Shown piece after piece: positions 19,639-23,083 of a stretch of 23,083 nt of DNA (positions are counted from its first letter, which is position 1; each line of letters opens with the position of its first letter). The stretch is taken from the NCBI RefSeq assembly GCF_004193175.1, contig NZ_SAUH01000002.1, forward strand, positions 1 through 23,083, given 5' to 3'. Source of the stretch: Streptomyces sp. RFCAC02. Its GTDB lineage: Bacteria; Actinomycetota; Actinomycetes; Streptomycetales; Streptomycetaceae. Below the pieces are notes generated by a model. The model was not told the origin of the DNA and made no database searches. It saw only the letters and a program-made list of their open reading frames with translations. A program made the position numbers and the translations under genes.

Positions 19639-20844
19639 ATGGCAGTAAAGATTTCAGGAGTCCTGAAAGACGGCACAGGAAAACCGGTACAGAACTGCAC
19701 CATTCAGCTGAAAGCCAGACGTAACAGCACCACGGTGGTGGTGAACACGGTGGGCTCAGAGAATCCGGATGAAGCCGGGCGTTACAGCATGGATGTGGAG
19801 TACGGTCAGTACAGTGTCATCCTGCAGGTTGACGGTTTTCCACCATCGCACGCCGGGACCATCACCGTGTATGAAGATTCACAACCGGGGACGCTGAATG
19901 ATTTTCTCTGTGCCATGACGGAGGATGATGCCCGGCCGGAGGTGCTGCGTCGTCTTGAACTGATGGTGGAAGAGGTGGCGCGTAACGCGTCCGTGGTGGC
20001 ACAGAGTACGGCAGACGCGAAGAAATCAGCCGGCGATGCCAGTGCATCAGCTGCTCAGGTCGCGGCCCTTGTGACTGATGCAACTGACTCAGCACGCGCC
20101 GCCAGCACGTCCGCCGGACAGGCTGCATCGTCAGCTCAGGAAGCGTCCTCCGGCGCAGAAGCGGCATCAGCAAAGGCCACTGAAGCGGAAAAAAGTGCCG
20201 CAGCCGCAGAGTCCTCAAAAAACGCGGCGGCCACCAGTGCCGGTGCGGCGAAAACGTCAGAAACGAATGCTGCAGCGTCACAACAATCAGCCGCCACGTC
20301 TGCCTCCACCGCGGCCACGAAAGCGTCAGAGGCCGCCACTTCAGCACGAGATGCGGTGGCCTCAAAAGAGGCAGCAAAATCATCAGAAACGAACGCATCA
20401 TCAAGTGCCGGTCGTGCAGCTTCCTCGGCAACGGCGGCAGAAAATTCTGCCAGGGCGGCAAAAACGTCCGAGACGAATGCCAGGTCATCTGAAACAGCAG
20501 CGGAACGGAGCGCCTCTGCCGCGGCAGACGCAAAAACAGCGGCGGCGGGGAGTGCGTCAACGGCATCCACGAAGGCGACAGAGGCTGCGGGAAGTGCGGT
20601 ATCAGCATCGCAGAGCAAAAGTGCGGCAGAAGCGGCGGCAATACGTGCAAAAAATTCGGCAAAACGTGCAGAAGATATAGCTTCAGCTGTCGCGCTTGAG
20701 GATGCGGACACAACGAGAAAGGGGATAGTGCAGCTCAGCAGTGCAACCAACAGCACGTCTGAAACGCTTGCTGCAACGCCAAAGGCGGTTAAGGTGGTAA
20801 TGGATGAAACGAACAGAAAAGCCCACTGGACAGTCCGGCACTGA
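19639..20844 (+). CDS. stf: Side tail fibre N-terminal fragment (Orf401)
   Basis: This is a 401-codon frame identical in form to lambda orf-401. The start is ATG 19639 ([14 protein letters not shown]); a GTG six bases upstream is rejected. Residues 1 to about 120 are the conserved prophage tail-fibre N-terminal domain that attaches to the tail. Residues about 125-360 are an Ala/Ser/Lys/Thr repeat with a heptad-like pattern (variants of AAKTSETNA recur), expected to form a long trimeric coiled coil. The frame ends abruptly in HWTVRH. The homologous protein in Ur-lambda continues into orf314. The break is one missing C at GCCCACTGG (about 20821), where GCC CCA CTG would continue the fibre. Confidence 0.94.
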   Translation: MAVKISGVLKDGTGKPVQNCTIQLKARRNSTTVVVNTVGSENPDEAGRYSMDVEYGQYSVILQVDGFPPSHAGTITVYEDSQPGTLNDFLCAMTEDDARPEVLRRLELMVEEVARNASVVAQSTADAKKSAGDASASAAQVAALVTDATDSARAASTSAGQAASSAQEASSGAEAASAKATEAEKSAAAAESSKNAAATSAGAAKTSETNAAASQQSAATSASTAATKASEAATSARDAVASKEAAKSSETNASSSAGRAASSATAAENSARAAKTSETNARSSETAAERSASAAADAKTAAAGSASTASTKATEAAGSAVSASQSKSAAEAAAIRAKNSAKRAEDIASAVALEDADTTRKGIVQLSSATNSTSETLAATPKAVKVVMDETNRKAHWTVRH

Positions 20845-21017
20845 CCGGAACGCCAACAGCACCAACCGCGCTCAGGGGAACAAACAATACCCAGATTGCG
20901 AACACCGCTTTTGTACTGGCCGCGATTGCAGATGTTATCGACGCGTCACCTGACGCACTGAATACGCTGAATGAACTGGCCGCAGCGCTCGGGAATGATC
21001 CAGATTTTGCTACCACC
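20845..21017 (+). other. Untranslated stf middle segment left by the frameshift
   Basis: The stretch between orf401 and orf314 is open in the orf314 frame from the lesion at about 20821 onward. It encodes fibre sequence ([16 protein letters not shown], then [14 protein letters not shown] and [12 protein letters not shown]), including the conserved [10 protein letters not shown] fibre repeat. No initiation site serves it, so it is normally not translated in lambda PaPa. It is the joint between the two halves of the intact Stf. Confidence 0.85.
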
Positions 21018-21962
21018 ATGACTAACGCGCTTGCGGGTAAACAACCGAAGAATGCGACACTGACGGCGCTGGCAGGGCTTTCCACGGCGAAAAATAAATT
21101 ACCGTATTTTGCGGAAAATGATGCCGCCAGCCTGACTGAACTGACTCAGGTTGGCAGGGATATTCTGGCAAAAAATTCCGTTGCAGATGTTCTTGAATAC
21201 CTTGGGGCCGGTGAGAATTCGGCCTTTCCGGCAGGTGCGCCGATCCCGTGGCCATCAGATATCGTTCCGTCTGGCTACGTCCTGATGCAGGGGCAGGCGT
21301 TTGACAAATCAGCCTACCCAAAACTTGCTGTCGCGTATCCATCGGGTGTGCTTCCTGATATGCGAGGCTGGACAATCAAGGGGAAACCCGCCAGCGGTCG
21401 TGCTGTATTGTCTCAGGAACAGGATGGAATTAAGTCGCACACCCACAGTGCCAGTGCATCCGGTACGGATTTGGGGACGAAAACCACATCGTCGTTTGAT
21501 TACGGGACGAAAACAACAGGCAGTTTCGATTACGGCACCAAATCGACGAATAACACGGGGGCTCATGCTCACAGTCTGAGCGGTTCAACAGGGGCCGCGG
21601 GTGCTCATGCCCACACAAGTGGTTTAAGGATGAACAGTTCTGGCTGGAGTCAGTATGGAACAGCAACCATTACAGGAAGTTTATCCACAGTTAAAGGAAC
21701 CAGCACACAGGGTATTGCTTATTTATCGAAAACGGACAGTCAGGGCAGCCACAGTCACTCATTGTCCGGTACAGCCGTGAGTGCCGGTGCACATGCGCAT
21801 ACAGTTGGTATTGGTGCGCACCAGCATCCGGTTGTTATCGGTGCTCATGCCCATTCTTTCAGTATTGGTTCACACGGACACACCATCACCGTTAACGCTG
21901 CGGGTAACGCGGAAAACACCGTCAAAAACATTGCATTTAACTATATTGTGAGGCTTGCATAA
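21018..21962 (+). CDS. stf: Side tail fibre C-terminal fragment (Orf314)
   Basis: This is a 314-codon frame matching lambda orf-314. It is the distal part of the side tail fibre gene, out of frame with orf401. Adding one base at the lesion gives a single 774-residue Stf, the length of the Ur-lambda fibre, which binds OmpC and speeds adsorption. The segment contains a tail-collar-like region ([20 protein letters not shown], about residues 75-94). Three repeats of FDYGTKTT follow, and then a His-rich part with many GAHAHS/T motifs, typical of metal-binding distal fibre shafts. It is probably not made as a stand-alone functional fibre. The stop overlaps the tfa start by one base (TAATG). Confidence 0.92.
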   Translation: MTNALAGKQPKNATLTALAGLSTAKNKLPYFAENDAASLTELTQVGRDILAKNSVADVLEYLGAGENSAFPAGAPIPWPSDIVPSGYVLMQGQAFDKSAYPKLAVAYPSGVLPDMRGWTIKGKPASGRAVLSQEQDGIKSHTHSASASGTDLGTKTTSSFDYGTKTTGSFDYGTKSTNNTGAHAHSLSGSTGAAGAHAHTSGLRMNSSGWSQYGTATITGSLSTVKGTSTQGIAYLSKTDSQGSHSHSLSGTAVSAGAHAHTVGIGAHQHPVVIGAHAHSFSIGSHGHTITVNAAGNAENTVKNIAFNYIVRLA

Positions 21963-22546
21963 TGGCATTCAGAATGAGTGAACAACCACGGACCATAAAA
22001 ATTTATAATCTGCTGGCCGGAACTAATGAATTTATTGGTGAAGGTGACGCATATATTCCGCCTCATACCGGTCTGCCTGCAAACAGTACCGATATTGCAC
22101 CGCCAGATATTCCGGCTGGCTTTGTGGCTGTTTTCAACAGTGATGAGGCATCGTGGCATCTCGTTGAAGACCATCGGGGTAAAACCGTCTATGACGTGGC
22201 TTCCGGCGACGCGTTATTTATTTCTGAACTCGGTCCGTTACCGGAAAATTTTACCTGGTTATCGCCGGGAGGGGAATATCAGAAGTGGAACGGCACAGCC
22301 TGGGTGAAGGATACGGAAGCAGAAAAACTGTTCCGGATCCGGGAGGCGGAAGAAACAAAAAAAAGCCTGATGCAGGTAGCCAGTGAGCATATTGCGCCGC
22401 TTCAGGATGCTGCAGATCTGGAAATTGCAACGAAGGAAGAAACCTCGTTGCTGGAAGCCTGGAAGAAGTATCGGGTGTTGCTGAACCGTGTTGATACATC
22501 AACTGCACCTGATATTGAGTGGCCTGCTGTCCCTGTTATGGAGTAA
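21962..22546 (+). CDS. tfa: Tail fibre assembly protein Tfa (Orf194)
   Basis: This 194-residue protein equals lambda orf-194. Tfa proteins are chaperones that fold and trimerise the cognate side tail fibre; some stay at the fibre tip. N-terminal features include [22 protein letters not shown] and the [23 protein letters not shown] core; a charged C-terminal helix pair (about 120-175) ends in [11 protein letters not shown]. It starts at the stop of orf314 (TAATG overlap). In lambda PaPa it is intact but has no complete fibre to act on. Confidence 0.95.
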   Translation: MAFRMSEQPRTIKIYNLLAGTNEFIGEGDAYIPPHTGLPANSTDIAPPDIPAGFVAVFNSDEASWHLVEDHRGKTVYDVASGDALFISELGPLPENFTWLSPGGEYQKWNGTAWVKDTEAEKLFRIREAEETKKSLMQVASEHIAPLQDAADLEIATKEETSLLEAWKKYRVLLNRVDTSTAPDIEWPAVPVME

Positions 22547-22561
22547 TCGTTTTGTGATATG

Positions 22562-22595
22562 CCGCAGAAACGTTGTATGAAATAACGTTCTGCGG
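22562..22595. terminator. Long hairpin between convergent tfa and ea47
   Basis: CCGCAGAAACGTT (22562-22574) pairs with AACGTTCTGCGG (22584-22595), with one bulged A and a nine-base loop. It sits between two genes pointing at each other. The flanks are not a clean T-run on either strand, so it is a plausible but unproven bidirectional terminator or mRNA end structure. Confidence 0.5.
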
Positions 22596-22674
22596 TTAGT
22601 TAGTATATTGTAAAGCTGAGTATTGGTTTATTTGGCGATTATTATCTTCAGGAGAATAATGGAAGTTCTATGAC

Positions 22675-23083
22675 TCAATTGTTCATAGTGTTTACATCAC
22701 CGCCAATTGCTTTTAAGACTGAACGCATGAAATATGGTTTTTCGTCATGTTTTGAGTCTGCTGTTGATATTTCTAAAGTCGGTTTTTTTTCTTCGTTTTC
22801 TCTAACTATTTTCCATGAAATACATTTTTGATTATTATTTGAATCAATTCCAATTACCTGAAGTCTTTCATCTATAATTGGCATTGTATGTATTGGTTTA
22901 TTGGAGTAGATGCTTGCTTTTCTGAGCCATAGCTCTGATATCCAAATGAAGCCATAGGCATTTGTTATTTTGGCTCTGTCAGCTGCATAACGCCAAAAAA
23001 TATATTTATCTGCTTGATCTTCAAATGTTGTATTGATTAAATCAATTGGATGGAATTGTTTATCATAAAAATTAATGTTTGAA
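22675..23083 (-). CDS. ea47: Ea47, C-terminal part (runs off the window)
   Basis: The minus strand is open without stop from the right edge to TGA at 22675-22677, about 135 codons. The sequence, including DQADKYIFWRYAADR, AYGFIWISELWLRK and MPIIDERLQVIGID, is the C-terminal third of lambda Ea47 (410 residues in full). Its start lies outside the window. A short reading from the ATG at 22884 is only an internal methionine. Ea47 is a b-region protein of unknown function, not needed for lytic growth or integration in the laboratory. It is AT-rich, in contrast to the morphogenesis genes. I recognise no catalytic motif in the visible part. Confidence 0.92.
   Translation of the reverse strand, partial: SNINFYDKQFHPIDLINTTFEDQADKYIFWRYAADRAKITNAYGFIWISELWLRKASIYSNKPIHTMPIIDERLQVIGIDSNNNQKCISWKIVRENEEKKPTLEISTADSKHDEKPYFMRSVLKAIGGDVNTMNN

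Noticed and set aside
20136..20756. Antisense Ala-rich frame of 206 codons opposite stf
   Set aside because: It is the mirror of the Ala/Ser repeat; low complexity keeps both strands open. There is no start signal.
22675..22884. Separate 69-residue gene on the minus strand
   Set aside because: The frame stays open to the window edge upstream of this methionine, and the sequence continues as Ea47; it is an internal Met.

Overview
This window is the left (late structural) arm of the genome of bacteriophage lambda, a temperate siphophage of Escherichia coli. I recognise the gene order, the protein sequences and the exact protein lengths: nu1-A-W-B-C/nu3-D-E-FI-FII-Z-U-V-G/T-H-M-L-K-I-J-lom-stf(orf401/orf314)-tfa-ea47. 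The first bases are the last three of the 12-nt cohesive end, followed by the right half of cosN. The window therefore covers about lambda bp 10 to 23,094 and stays colinear with the reference I remember, with running offsets of 9, 10 or 11 bases.

Layout. Bases 1-180 hold the packaging region: cosN half-site, then cosB with terminase-binding elements R3, R2 and R1 and an AT-rich IHF tract. Next is one long plus-strand block of tightly packed, often ATGA-overlapping genes. DNA packaging and head: small and large terminase (nu1, A), head-tail joining (W), portal (B), prohead protease with nested scaffold (C/nu3), decoration protein (D), major capsid (E), and head completion (FI, FII). Tail: completion and terminator (Z, U), tube (V), frameshift-coupled assembly chaperones (G/GT), tape measure (H), and tip and central fibre (M, L, K, I, J). 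Moron and fibre genes follow: lom, the side-tail-fibre gene split into orf401 and orf314, and tfa. After tfa the composition turns AT-rich and the strand switches to the C-terminal part of ea47. I see no promoter of note for the morphogenesis block. In lambda it is read from the late promoter pR', which lies outside this window and reaches these genes across the joined cos site.

How the genes work together. Nu1/A bind cosB, cut cosN and pump DNA through portal B into a prohead of E built on Nu3, processed by protease C and stabilised by D. W and FII close the head. The tail grows separately from a J-I-L-K-M tip with H as ruler and G/GT as chaperones; V polymerises around H, U and Z cap it, and the tail joins the head.

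The notable points are differences from the reference. There are single-base losses in a G pair in cosB, in a G-run in H and in a G-run in lom. H and lom are broken as written. K reads as a 247-codon frame, longer than the 199-codon form I recall. The stf frameshift typical of the laboratory lambda PaPa lineage is present. Indels concentrated in G-runs, together with a start at the cohesive end, fit a long-read assembly of laboratory or control lambda DNA at least as well as a true natural variant. I found no previously undescribed system here.
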